Assembly: GCA_031292195.1 (NCBI GenBank)
Contig: JARLHP010000127.1
Span: 1 to 64,000 of the forward strand
DNA: 64,000 bases
Origin: Syntrophobacteraceae bacterium
GTDB taxonomy: Bacteria; Desulfobacterota; Syntrophobacteria; Syntrophobacterales; Syntrophobacteraceae
Reading direction: 5' to 3'
A program made the position numbers and the translations under genes. Below are positions 56,884 to 64,000 of the stretch, one piece after another; positions within the stretch are counted from its first letter, which is position 1; every line of letters begins with the position of its first letter. The notes under the pieces are model-generated. The model saw only the letters and a program-made list of their open reading frames with translations, had not been told where the DNA came from and did no database searches.

Positions 56884-57870
56884 TCAATTTTTCGTCGTCG
56901 GGGCGAGACCGGAAGCAATGTATCTGCGATTCTCCATGCGGAGAAAAAACTTGTTAAAAGGCTTGCATACCTTGTACAGGGGATATCCCAACAGAAAACG
57001 AGGCCAACCGCACCCCGATGCGATTCTGCCCCTGGCCATCGTCCTATCCAATATTCCCTGCCTGTGCAGCTTCCAAATCTGGTAATTATAGTCGTAAACC
57101 AGGTAGCTCTTGCGTATACGCGACAGCTCTATGTAATGCTTTTGATCATTGAAGACGTACTCGGTCAAAAGCTGCTCGGTATCGTCCAGAATAAGTGGAT
57201 TTCTGCTATTGGACATGGTCTGTTGTGCATTATGCTTTCGGAAGGCTACAAGGGGCCGGTTGATATATGCAAACCCGCCCCTTTCAAGCAGGCGAAACCA
57301 GAACTCCATATCCACAATTTGCCGCAACTTCGGATTGAAACCCTCACCGGACAGGCATTTTCTGAACATGACTGCCGTCGGCTCTCCGATCAGGTTCTTC
57401 TGATGCCTCAGGCAACGATTAATGACCCGTGTGCCGATAATGCATTCCGAAGCGGGGAAGTGCGCCAAAACCGCCATCGGTCTACCCGTTTTGTCGATTC
57501 TTTGCCTTGCCGAGGCAACCAGTGAAACTTCCGGGCTGTCATCGAGCGCCTCGATCATGAGCCGGATAGCATCCACAGAACAGAGCAAATCGTCGGCAAA
57601 CAAATATTTGACGTACTCTCCCGCGGCCTGCCTCAGGCACATGTTCCAGTTTTCCACCATTCCGACGTTATGCGGATTGATCTTAAACGAGATCCTTCTA
57701 TCTTCCCCCGCATACCTGGAGACAATCCGGGCGGTCTCGTCCGTGGAATGATCGTCGATAATGAGCAGTTCGAAGTCCGTATAACTCTGCGACAGGACCG
57801 ACTCTATCGCTTCAGGCAGGTATTGAGCGTAGTTGTAGGTTGGAATCAATACGCTTACTCTGGGGGCCAT
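56884..57870 (-). CDS. Family 2 glycosyltransferase (GT-A)
   Basis: A 328-residue protein with 'VLIPTYNYAQYLPEAIESVL', 'LLIIDDHSTDETA', 'NVGMVENWNMCLRQA' and 'YVKYLFADDLLC' (the DxD equivalent). The C-terminal third is basic and aromatic and may lie on the membrane surface. The ribosome site is weak. It reads in the same direction as the preceding glycosyltransferase with a 259-base gap, and away from a sulfotransferase gene. Confidence 0.87.
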   Translation of the reverse strand: MAPRVSVLIPTYNYAQYLPEAIESVLSQSYTDFELLIIDDHSTDETARIVSRYAGEDRRISFKINPHNVGMVENWNMCLRQAAGEYVKYLFADDLLCSVDAIRLMIEALDDSPEVSLVASARQRIDKTGRPMAVLAHFPASECIIGTRVINRCLRHQKNLIGEPTAVMFRKCLSGEGFNPKLRQIVDMEFWFRLLERGGFAYINRPLVAFRKHNAQQTMSNSRNPLILDDTEQLLTEYVFNDQKHYIELSRIRKSYLVYDYNYQIWKLHRQGILDRTMARGRIASGCGWPRFLLGYPLYKVCKPFNKFFLRMENRRYIASGLAPTTKN

Positions 57871-58073
57871 TTAAATCATACCACTCTCTGTGACGGGTGT
57901 ATCCCCGATCATCCTCCCGCAACATCTGTGAAAGGCGCCCGGTTTAAAAGAGTTTATCTCATACAACATCGGTCATAAAAAATCAAACCGGATCGCGGGT
58001 CTGTTCGAACGGGCTCCGGCGAGGTTTTCCCCGGTGGTTCCATGCCCGGATCGGGCTTCTGCCCCCATAGGAC

Positions 58074-58102
58074 TTGACATCAAGATAGACTTTCGCCATA
58101 TT
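58074..58102 (+). promoter_or_regulatory. Sigma-70-type promoter of the sulfotransferase gene
   Basis: TTGACA (58074-58079) is a perfect -35. After exactly 17 bases comes CATATT (58097-58102), four of six for the -10. Transcription would start near 58109, which rules out a TTG start at 58101 and supports the GTG at 58215. The rest of the 344-base gap between the divergent genes has no other gene. Confidence 0.6.
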
Positions 58103-58214
58103 GCCCTCTAGTTTTTGCAGCCGCGCCGCGATGCACATTCAGCCGGTCCCGACTACTGGATCAGCAGCTCTCACATCACCATTTCTTCAGCCTGATAACC
58201 GGAGTCAATGGCCC

Positions 58215-59204
58215 GTGCAGAATAGAAGCAAAATAATCGTTATCCTCGGTATGCACCGAAGTGGGACCTCCCTCGTGGCAAATTTCCTTCATGCCCTGGG
58301 AGTAGATTTTGGACAAAATCTACTCCCAGCCGATGAGAGGAATGCGGGAGGGTACTGGGAGTCTCGTACCATTCGTGAGATTCAAGATCAAATTCTAACA
58401 ATATTGAACTGCCAGTGGCACAATCCCCCGCTTTTTTTCCCATCAAACTGGCAAAACGATCCTCGGATCCGGAAACTCAGACGCGACCTGCTGGAGTTTG
58501 TACGGCTTGAATGCCAAAGGACGGAAAATACCTGGGGATTTAAGGATCCCAGGACGGCCATCCTGTTGCCGATGTGGCAGGAAATATTCGATGAATTGCA
58601 CCTGGAGCCTTACTATGTCCTTAGCGTGCGCCATCCCGAGGCTGTGGCCGCCTCCTTGCAAAAACGCGACCGGGTCGATGTCTCTCACGCGCAGGCCATT
58701 TGGCTTAAGACCAATTTGGAGATCATGTCGCATCTCGGCAATAAGCTGAGATCGGTCGTGGACTATGACCGCTGGTTCGATTCCGGGCTCGATCAGGGCC
58801 GAGCTCTCGCCAATTCATTGCAACTTATTCAGCCGCCCGATGAAACTCTGTTGGCTGAGGCGATAGACCGGGTTATCCGCCCCGGGCTCCGGCACCATTA
58901 CGGCAACCAGGAAGTAATTTGTTCACCCACCGTAGAGAAATTCTATTTTCTGCTGCGCCATGCGGCCATCGATGGGAAAATTCCCGATGAGGTCGCCCAA
59001 ATCTTAAGCACATTTGAAAAATCCCTGGATCTTCTGAATATCTGGGATACCCTCGTGGTAGAGCGCGATGCGATTATTGCGCAAAACGACTTAAAGATCA
59101 GGCGGATGAAAAAGCAAAAGAACGTGCTCTTATACTTGGTTTTTGCTCTGCCTGCCTTAATCCTGGCTCTTTCCGCGTTTTTTGCCTGGAGATTTTGGCA
59201 TTAG
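58215..59204 (+). CDS. Sulfotransferase-like P-loop protein with C-terminal membrane anchor
   Basis: A protein of about 329 residues. The N-terminus has the PAPS-binding P-loop 'VILGMHRSGTSLVANFL', and later 'WGFKDPRTAILLP' and 'YVLSVRHPEAVAASL' (3'-phosphate site). The last ~25 residues are a single hydrophobic helix ('VLLYLVFALPALILALSAFF') after a basic stretch, so it would be tail-anchored with the enzyme in the cytoplasm. The GTG at 58215 has GGAG ten bases upstream. The frame is open to 58101. It could sulfate a surface sugar or lipid. Confidence 0.8.
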   Translation: MQNRSKIIVILGMHRSGTSLVANFLHALGVDFGQNLLPADERNAGGYWESRTIREIQDQILTILNCQWHNPPLFFPSNWQNDPRIRKLRRDLLEFVRLECQRTENTWGFKDPRTAILLPMWQEIFDELHLEPYYVLSVRHPEAVAASLQKRDRVDVSHAQAIWLKTNLEIMSHLGNKLRSVVDYDRWFDSGLDQGRALANSLQLIQPPDETLLAEAIDRVIRPGLRHHYGNQEVICSPTVEKFYFLLRHAAIDGKIPDEVAQILSTFEKSLDLLNIWDTLVVERDAIIAQNDLKIRRMKKQKNVLLYLVFALPALILALSAFFAWRFWH

Positions 59205-59275
59205 GAAGACTCGATCGGCATGCCGTCCAGTTCACAGATGCATTTTGAAAGGAAGCTCGGCGACCTGAGGGAAGC
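59201..59275 (-). pseudogene. Fragment of a sulfotransferase gene
   Basis: On the minus strand this reads 'SKCICELDGMPIES' then a stop, matching 'SQCVSQLAAMPIES' in the sulfotransferase encoded at 60458-61324. Fourteen bases are identical (GACTCGATCGGCAT at 59208 and 61164) and the surrounding bases are similar. No start or P-loop is present. It is a remnant of a second copy, left between the tail-anchored sulfotransferase and the AT-rich gene. Confidence 0.5.
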
Positions 59276-59327
59276 CGCATGAAACAAACGTTTTGCGGTG
59301 TTCACCCATCGCTTTTGAGTAGTTCGG

Positions 59328-60179
59328 TTATGCGAAATTTTCAAGAAAGTATCCCCGTGCATTCTCCTCAGCCTCATCGTACAACTCCTTATCGAGTTCT
59401 GTCCGATGACCGGACAAAGAAGACCAGTGATGGTGATTATAATTTCTATTATAATATGCAAATTTATAACCCTTTAAGTGAAGACTCCTGAACCATAGAT
59501 CACCAACATCCACCCTGGCTTGGCCAAAGATAGGGCTGCTGCCATTTGGATGACATTCTTTCATAACTACATTTCTATTTATTAAACACGCCCATTCATT
59601 CAATCTACATTCAGGCAACGGTTTAGGATTTCTTTTATCTATGAGTTCTTTACGTGTCCTTCTATATGGCAAACCCAACTTAAGTACATCTGCATATGAC
59701 GGATTCCATTCATAAAACGTTTCCCCGCTACAAACATTCTTCCGTTGCGCGGGACAATTCCAGCACTGCCCTATTTCCCCTATACCAACATTATCTCCAA
59801 TCTCACGCAGCATATCTCCAACAATATCTCCGGTATATAACACATCATTATGAGTAATATATATAAATTGCTTATCGCTATTCTCAATACCATATTGGTA
59901 CCTTACCATGTATCTATACTTCTTGAAATAATAATTAACACGATGGTGCCAAAAGGTGTATTTATCTGGTTTAAATATAATTAAATTGCCAATATGCTCC
60001 TGGATCCAGTCTATATTTTCACCATATGGCTGTTGATTTTCCTTGATCAGGAAAATTTTATCAATCTTGTTCCCGGAATACTTTAATAAGCTTTTGAGCG
60101 TACACAACGTTTGCCACGGCTTACCGTACACATTGATGACTACGTCCACCCGGCTCTCTTCCAAAATCCCCGAATGCAT
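59328..60179 (-). CDS. Putative glycosyltransferase, AT-rich and probably acquired
   Basis: A protein of about 283 residues. 'VDVVINVYGKPWQTLCTLKSLL' and 'KIFLIKENQQ' at the start resemble GT-A enzymes, and 'IYITHNDVLYTGDI' could be the metal-binding segment. A Cys pair lies in 'CWNCPAQRKNVC'. The C-terminal half has 'YNHHHWSSLSGHRTELDKEL'. The gene is strikingly AT-rich; one 60-base line (59881-59940) has 16 G/C. The neighbours are near 55-60%. This points to recent transfer. The ATG at 60179 is preferred because the frame upstream of it lies in a dispersed repeat. Confidence 0.7.
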   Translation of the reverse strand: MHSGILEESRVDVVINVYGKPWQTLCTLKSLLKYSGNKIDKIFLIKENQQPYGENIDWIQEHIGNLIIFKPDKYTFWHHRVNYYFKKYRYMVRYQYGIENSDKQFIYITHNDVLYTGDIVGDMLREIGDNVGIGEIGQCWNCPAQRKNVCSGETFYEWNPSYADVLKLGLPYRRTRKELIDKRNPKPLPECRLNEWACLINRNVVMKECHPNGSSPIFGQARVDVGDLWFRSLHLKGYKFAYYNRNYNHHHWSSLSGHRTELDKELYDEAEENARGYFLENFA

Positions 60180-60263
60180 TATTTTCCCCCGTCCACAGGT
60201 TTCCTGACTGCGCACCCAATGTTGTTGAGTTAAGCGACTCAACTGTGCTGCTCTTTTTTGAGC

Positions 60264-60334
60264 GACGATCGTGATCCCGAAGGGCAAAGCCATTAGCCGG
60301 GGGTTGAGGCCGTGAGGCCGATACCCCCGGAAAG
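60264..60334. repeat. Nested-palindrome repeat, family C, copy 2
   Basis: This matches 15615-15687 with few differences (GATCCCGAAGGG, CCATTAGCCGGGGGTTGAGG, GAGGCCGATACCCCCGG). It sits just upstream of the AT-rich gene and would form a hairpin. In both places the repeat lies within about 100 bases of a start codon. Confidence 0.8.
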
Positions 60335-60457
60335 GAACGAAAAAAATGACGACGACCCCATGAGGGGTCGCAGATCAGAACCATCAAACAACATTGGCGG
60401 TATAGTCCCCGCGGCTTATGAGCAGCCTTCGCAAATATAGCCGTCGCATTCCTCAAC

Positions 60458-61324
60458 CTAAGATGGCCTGTTTCTATGAGATTTCAGAAAACGCTCCACT
60501 TTCTTCACAATCGGTCTGTGAATGGAGTTCTGAAAGGCAATGGCTTTCCGCATCGCGCGATAAAGCATGTTAACCCTCCGGAACTTCCTGATTTCATCAA
60601 TCATCTCAGGAGAATCGGTCTTTTCGAACTGTGACCTTACCTGATCGTATAACCGACAGTCCAGGTCGTTGAGCTGCCTGATAATTGCTATGGTCTTATC
60701 AGGTATGGATATCAGGGGTGGCTTCTTTTTGTTCCTGAGTTTGTCAACATAAATAGGCCGTTTTCGCCACCCCAGTATGTCGCTCATGCGAATCAACGAC
60801 TCATCGAAAAATTCGGTGAGGCCTACGAATGAAAAATAGCGATCCATATTGGCGGTCGCTTCAGCCAGCGAGCTTTCAGTACACTGTCCAAAGGGGATGC
60901 CCTCTACCCCGGCGATCCGCCGGGTTTGGCCGTTGTCCAACTCCGGGGCAATGCCGCTCGTAACATATTCTTCCAGGCTCATGCGACTGGAGGTCAGCTT
61001 TTCGTACAGGGGGTGCCATTGTGTTTCAAGCACATGGTAATAGTTCGACACTACCCTCTTCACGGGGTCTCTTAGAATCGTGATATAGGTTGTTGCAGAG
61101 GGAAGCAATTGATGAATGCCGAAGCTGAAGTGTCCGCCTCTAAGAAGCATAATGTCGCGACGTGACTCGATCGGCATTGCAGCCAATTGAGAGACGCATT
61201 GGGAAGGTACACCGTTAATAACGAGAGTTCGCTTCTTTCCGTACTCACGGTCAAGTATCGAATTAAGGGTTGTCCCCGCTGTCTTGGGCAGGTGCAAAAA
61301 GATCAAGGTCTTGCCGGATTCCAT
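60458..61324 (-). CDS. Sulfotransferase family 2 protein
   Basis: A 288-residue protein of the Sulfotransfer_2 type, related to carbohydrate sulfotransferases. The 5'-phosphosulfate loop is 'FLHLPKTAGTTLNSIL' near the N-terminus and the 3'-phosphate site is 'TILRDPVKRVVSNYYHV'. An acceptor-side segment 'FSFVGLTEFFDESLIRM' follows. The C-terminal ~60 residues are basic. GGAGGG precedes the ATG. It would transfer sulfate from PAPS to a sugar of a surface polymer. A fragment of a related gene lies at 59201-59275. Confidence 0.87.
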   Translation of the reverse strand: MESGKTLIFLHLPKTAGTTLNSILDREYGKKRTLVINGVPSQCVSQLAAMPIESRRDIMLLRGGHFSFGIHQLLPSATTYITILRDPVKRVVSNYYHVLETQWHPLYEKLTSSRMSLEEYVTSGIAPELDNGQTRRIAGVEGIPFGQCTESSLAEATANMDRYFSFVGLTEFFDESLIRMSDILGWRKRPIYVDKLRNKKKPPLISIPDKTIAIIRQLNDLDCRLYDQVRSQFEKTDSPEMIDEIRKFRRVNMLYRAMRKAIAFQNSIHRPIVKKVERFLKSHRNRPS

Positions 61325-61562
61325 TGTTTCCCTCCCGGGAGTCTACCGGTGCATTTCCGCTCAGCCACTAATTCGCACAATTGATCCACACAACGATCCA
61401 CGATTTCCTTCCAGGCGGGAGGCAAAAAGCCCGATGAACAGGGCCGCGATATAAAATAAGAATACCAGCGGATCTGATGTTTTTTACCATTTTCCCTGGC
61501 CGATTGCAAGAATGGCAAAAGTCAAGACGAACCTGTTCCCCCTTGATTTTAAAATACTACCT

Positions 61563-62465
61563 TCATAGACTCTCTCCATTCCGGTTATGCGTGGAATCGA
61601 CAAAACCGCTGTGCCGAGAGGCGTCTTGTTGTCGGGACCAGTCGTCTTCTTTAAAGCGTCTATAGAACAAAAAGTCGGACAAAATAGAAGCAAAAACCTG
61701 CTCCGAGAGGTGGTCATTTTCACGTATGATTGCCTCCTCGGGTTGAAACCTCTTTGGAATAAGTCTACCAAGAGTATGCGGATATCGTCTAATTTTCTGG
61801 AAGCAAAGATAGCTTACGGGGTTTAGCCGAGCCACGTCGGCTCTTGAAACCGCTGGTCTGAAACCTGCCCCGTGATGGTATACGATATCCTCATAAAGTC
61901 CAAACCACAGCGGGTGAAGATCACGCCGATTGCTTCTCAACATGGGAAACCAGCTGATCGATCTTTCGGCAAGAATCTTCAAGAGGTTTCCACCTATATC
62001 GGTAACATAGTCGCCGCGTGAGTTCCTCCATTTGAACCCCGGTTTCCAATCTCCTTTTATTTCCTTCCAGAACCCGATCGTGGTCAAGCAAAACGATGGA
62101 TGCGGCTGAATGTCACCGGCATTTTCTCTTCGCTGTATGGCAATAAGGGGGTATTCACTCAACTTGGAGCGCGCAAACTCAATGACGTCTCCGACCGGAA
62201 AAGCATCCCCATCGATGAAGATCAACAGATCTTCGTCATGCTCCGCGTTAAATGCCGCCATGTCGGCCAGGAGATTGAGTTTGACCGCATGGGATGCAAT
62301 CGGCTCCGTGGATGAGTAGAAAAACTTTGAGCTGTGGTCGACTCGCAACCCGTTCAGAAACGCATAGACCTTGAATGGGAAAGTTCGAATATTAGCACGC
62401 AAATATTTGAGTTGGACATCTATCCAACGATCATCCTGCCAGTGCACTGTGACAATATGAACCAA
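61563..62465 (-). CDS. Putative glycosyltransferase with DxD motif
   Basis: A 300-residue protein beginning 'VHIVTVHWQDDRWIDVQLKYL', with the metal-binding 'LLIFIDGDAFPVGDVIEFA' (D-G-D). Further features are 'VKLNLLADMAAFN', where a nucleotide-sugar loop is expected, and 'DLHPLWFGLYEDIVYHHGAGF', a His-rich segment common in such enzymes. The TTG start has AAGGA six bases upstream. The protein encoded from 63150 has a comparable DxD segment (FTDADMFFL). The product is probably part of the same surface-glycan pathway. The sugar specificity is unknown. Confidence 0.75.
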   Translation of the reverse strand: MVHIVTVHWQDDRWIDVQLKYLRANIRTFPFKVYAFLNGLRVDHSSKFFYSSTEPIASHAVKLNLLADMAAFNAEHDEDLLIFIDGDAFPVGDVIEFARSKLSEYPLIAIQRRENAGDIQPHPSFCLTTIGFWKEIKGDWKPGFKWRNSRGDYVTDIGGNLLKILAERSISWFPMLRSNRRDLHPLWFGLYEDIVYHHGAGFRPAVSRADVARLNPVSYLCFQKIRRYPHTLGRLIPKRFQPEEAIIRENDHLSEQVFASILSDFLFYRRFKEDDWSRQQDASRHSGFVDSTHNRNGESL

Positions 62466-62685
62466 CGTGTGTCCTTATCCGCAAACAGTCGCCCCGGTCA
62501 GCCCACACCCGGGGGGACTGAGTGACAGGTTATTCTAACATTTTAAAGATATTATTGCTGTTCCCCTCTTTCTCATTTCATCGAAGCGCCGATGAATCGG
62601 CCACTTTTCCGAGGCCCATAGAACCATACGATTCTCGGATCGGACATGCAAGAAAATATCTCGAAAATACCCTGCTTTGCTATTT

Positions 62686-62815
62686 AGTGTCCATCCGGAA
62701 ATTGGGGGTTTGTCTGGGGGCTGAGACCGCGCTCCCCTCCCGGGCTTCCAGCCTCGACTAGAGCCAAGTCGCGGCGATTCGCCGTTCTTGCGAGAGCACT
62801 TTCCGGATGGACACT
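62686..62815. mobile_element. MITE-like element with perfect 16-bp terminal inverted repeats
   Basis: AGTGTCCATCCGGAAA (62686-62701) and TTTCCGGATGGACACT (62800-62815) are exact reverse complements, 130 bases end to end. The interior has no gene. The flanks (TATTT / CATTT) hint at, but do not prove, a short target duplication. It resembles a deletion derivative of an insertion sequence; the parent family was not identified. The rest of the 684-base gap 62466-63149 shows no convincing gene; a 113-codon frame starting inside this element (62788-63129) is treated as chance. Confidence 0.7.
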
Positions 62816-63149
62816 CATTTGCGCGCCCGTCTTCATCGCAGGAGTTTTATAGCCTGCTTTCCGCCCCACCCGCACCTGCCCCGGGCGCGAAATATGGTTC
62901 TGAACTCCAAACTATGCCGGTGCGTCCTCAAATCGCCACAGCCAACGATACCGGAATACTCCTTGCGGGTTTGATCGGGAAATCGTATAGTGGCTCAGAA
63001 AGCGAAGGAAGCACTCTAAGTTCTCGGACCAAATCGGGTCCAACACGCGGTTTTGGGAATGGAATTCTACAACTATCCCGGTTAAAGATGCTGAAAGCAG
63101 AGAAGATTCTCGAGAACCTGGCGCGGTAAATGCCCCTCTGAGGAACATA

Positions 63150-64000
63150 ATGATACGGTTAGTGAAACAGTTTGCCGACTTATTTCGGACCCCAAAGTAT
63201 TGTACCTCGCAAGCCCCCTGTTCGCCTCAAGCCTTAAAGATCGCATATTCATGCGTGGTGGATGCTAAACCGAAGTTCGAGTGGCAGGCATTCCTTTGGG
63301 TCCACAGTCTATTGCGCAATGTCCGGTGCGATCCGTTCGATCTGAAGATTCACTGCATGCCGGGCGTGTCCCGCTACTTCCGACAAACGGCCCTGGATTT
63401 GGGGGTGCAAGTCATCGACACGGCGCCCTTTGAGGGCGACCATCCTTACTGCAATAAGATCCAACAATGCTTCAGCGGAGTCTTTGACGGCTATGCCAGG
63501 ATCATTTTCACCGATGCTGACATGTTTTTTCTCGCACCACCACAACTGCCCATGAACAAATCGTTCGCGGGCAAGATCGTAGATTTGGACAATCCCCCCC
63601 TTGAGATACTGCTATCCCTCTACGTGGAGGCCGGCATCAAGCCTTCAAAAATCGTTACGGTCGATTGTGCCGTCTCCAGACGGGAAAAAACCCTGGGAAG
63701 CAATCTAAATGGGGGGTTCTATAGCGTGGACATTGCGCTCCAGGAAGATCTGGGCCGGTGCTGGAAGAAAAATGCTTTGTGGATCCTGGACCGCATTGAG
63801 CGCCTCGGCAAATACAAGGCGCATGTCGATCAAATCGCGATGGCCATGACACTCGATGAACTGAAGGTTGATGTCGCCCATCTTACGGCACAAGTCAACT
63901 TTCCCGCACACTTGCCCAAAAAGCGCCTCAGAGCTTTACCGGCAGGCCGGATCGATGTACTGCACTACCATTCCAGTGTCACCCCCAACGGCGGTATCAA
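63150..64000 (+). CDS. Putative glycosyltransferase, cut by the window end
   Basis: An open frame of at least 283 codons that leaves the right edge. The ATG at 63150 has GAGGA about six bases upstream. Early residues include 'LKIAYSCVVDAKPKFEWQAFLW'. The metal-binding segment is 'ARIIFTDADMFFLAPPQL' (D-A-D), and 'GSNLNGGFYSVDIALQEDL' lies where nucleotide-sugar enzymes of the GT8-like fold have a conserved Asn/Gly stretch. Later 'VDQIAMAMTL' and 'HYHSS' continue that pattern. It would add a sugar to a cell-surface glycan. It points away from the other minus-strand genes of the cluster. Confidence 0.72.
   Translation, partial: MIRLVKQFADLFRTPKYCTSQAPCSPQALKIAYSCVVDAKPKFEWQAFLWVHSLLRNVRCDPFDLKIHCMPGVSRYFRQTALDLGVQVIDTAPFEGDHPYCNKIQQCFSGVFDGYARIIFTDADMFFLAPPQLPMNKSFAGKIVDLDNPPLEILLSLYVEAGIKPSKIVTVDCAVSRREKTLGSNLNGGFYSVDIALQEDLGRCWKKNALWILDRIERLGKYKAHVDQIAMAMTLDELKVDVAHLTAQVNFPAHLPKKRLRALPAGRIDVLHYHSSVTPNGGI

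Noticed and set aside
62788-63129. 113-codon plus-strand frame
   Set aside because: Its start lies inside the MITE end and it has no ribosome site or family.

Overview
The window reads as chromosomal DNA of a high-G+C, anaerobic Gram-negative bacterium, most likely a deltaproteobacterium (Desulfobacterota) of the Syntrophobacter type. This is an inference from gene content: a double-length UvrA, an AmrS radical SAM enzyme, acyl-CoA synthetase/dehydrogenase genes, MsbA and outer-membrane proteins, and dispersed palindromic repeats. No rRNA, tRNA or CRISPR array was seen.

Layout. 0-1.6 kb is an accessory edge: the tail of a serine recombinase, a toxin-antitoxin pair, a decayed copy of the toxin 3' end, and a small inverted-repeat element. 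1.6-7.1 kb holds an RNA methyltransferase, a radical SAM protein, Fe superoxide dismutase, an orphan protein and a secreted His/Gln/Pro-rich protein. 7.2-15.35 kb is a complete minus-strand aromatic/tryptophan operon, aroF-trpE-trpG-trpD-trpC-trpF-trpB-trpA. It is preceded by a promoter, a 24-residue leader peptide containing Tyr-Phe-Trp-Cys-Trp-Trp, and two terminator hairpins in tandem. 15.7-21.3 kb carries a PHA-synthase-like hydrolase and an acyl-CoA dehydrogenase/synthetase pair with an HTH-cupin regulator. 21.6-26.4 kb is a minus-strand run: ilvD, a methyltransferase, amrS, a MagIII-like glycosylase and a Cys-rich orphan.

27-37 kb has an outer-membrane barrel, a Tat-exported phosphoesterase, remnants of mazEF, a repeat island, a radical SAM enzyme, a two-domain M16 peptidase and an odd SF2 helicase. 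37.6-40.5 kb is panD-metK-ahcY, which links SAM synthesis to SAH recycling. 41-52 kb holds DNA/RNA maintenance genes: a tandem-fused UvrA of about 1950 residues, MutS, and an RNB exoribonuclease. The uvrA/mutS gap is packed with short TTCACTG-type repeats.

52.0-53.8 kb is a compact, lower-G+C two-gene module, an OLD/AAA_15-type ATPase followed by a DUF3226 TOPRIM protein. It sits between housekeeping genes and is the best candidate for an undescribed (PARIS-like, split-OLD) defence system. 53.9-64 kb is an envelope region: msbA, then glycosyltransferases and two sulfotransferases on both strands, one AT-rich transferred gene, a sulfotransferase remnant, a MITE-like element and a glycosyltransferase cut by the window end.
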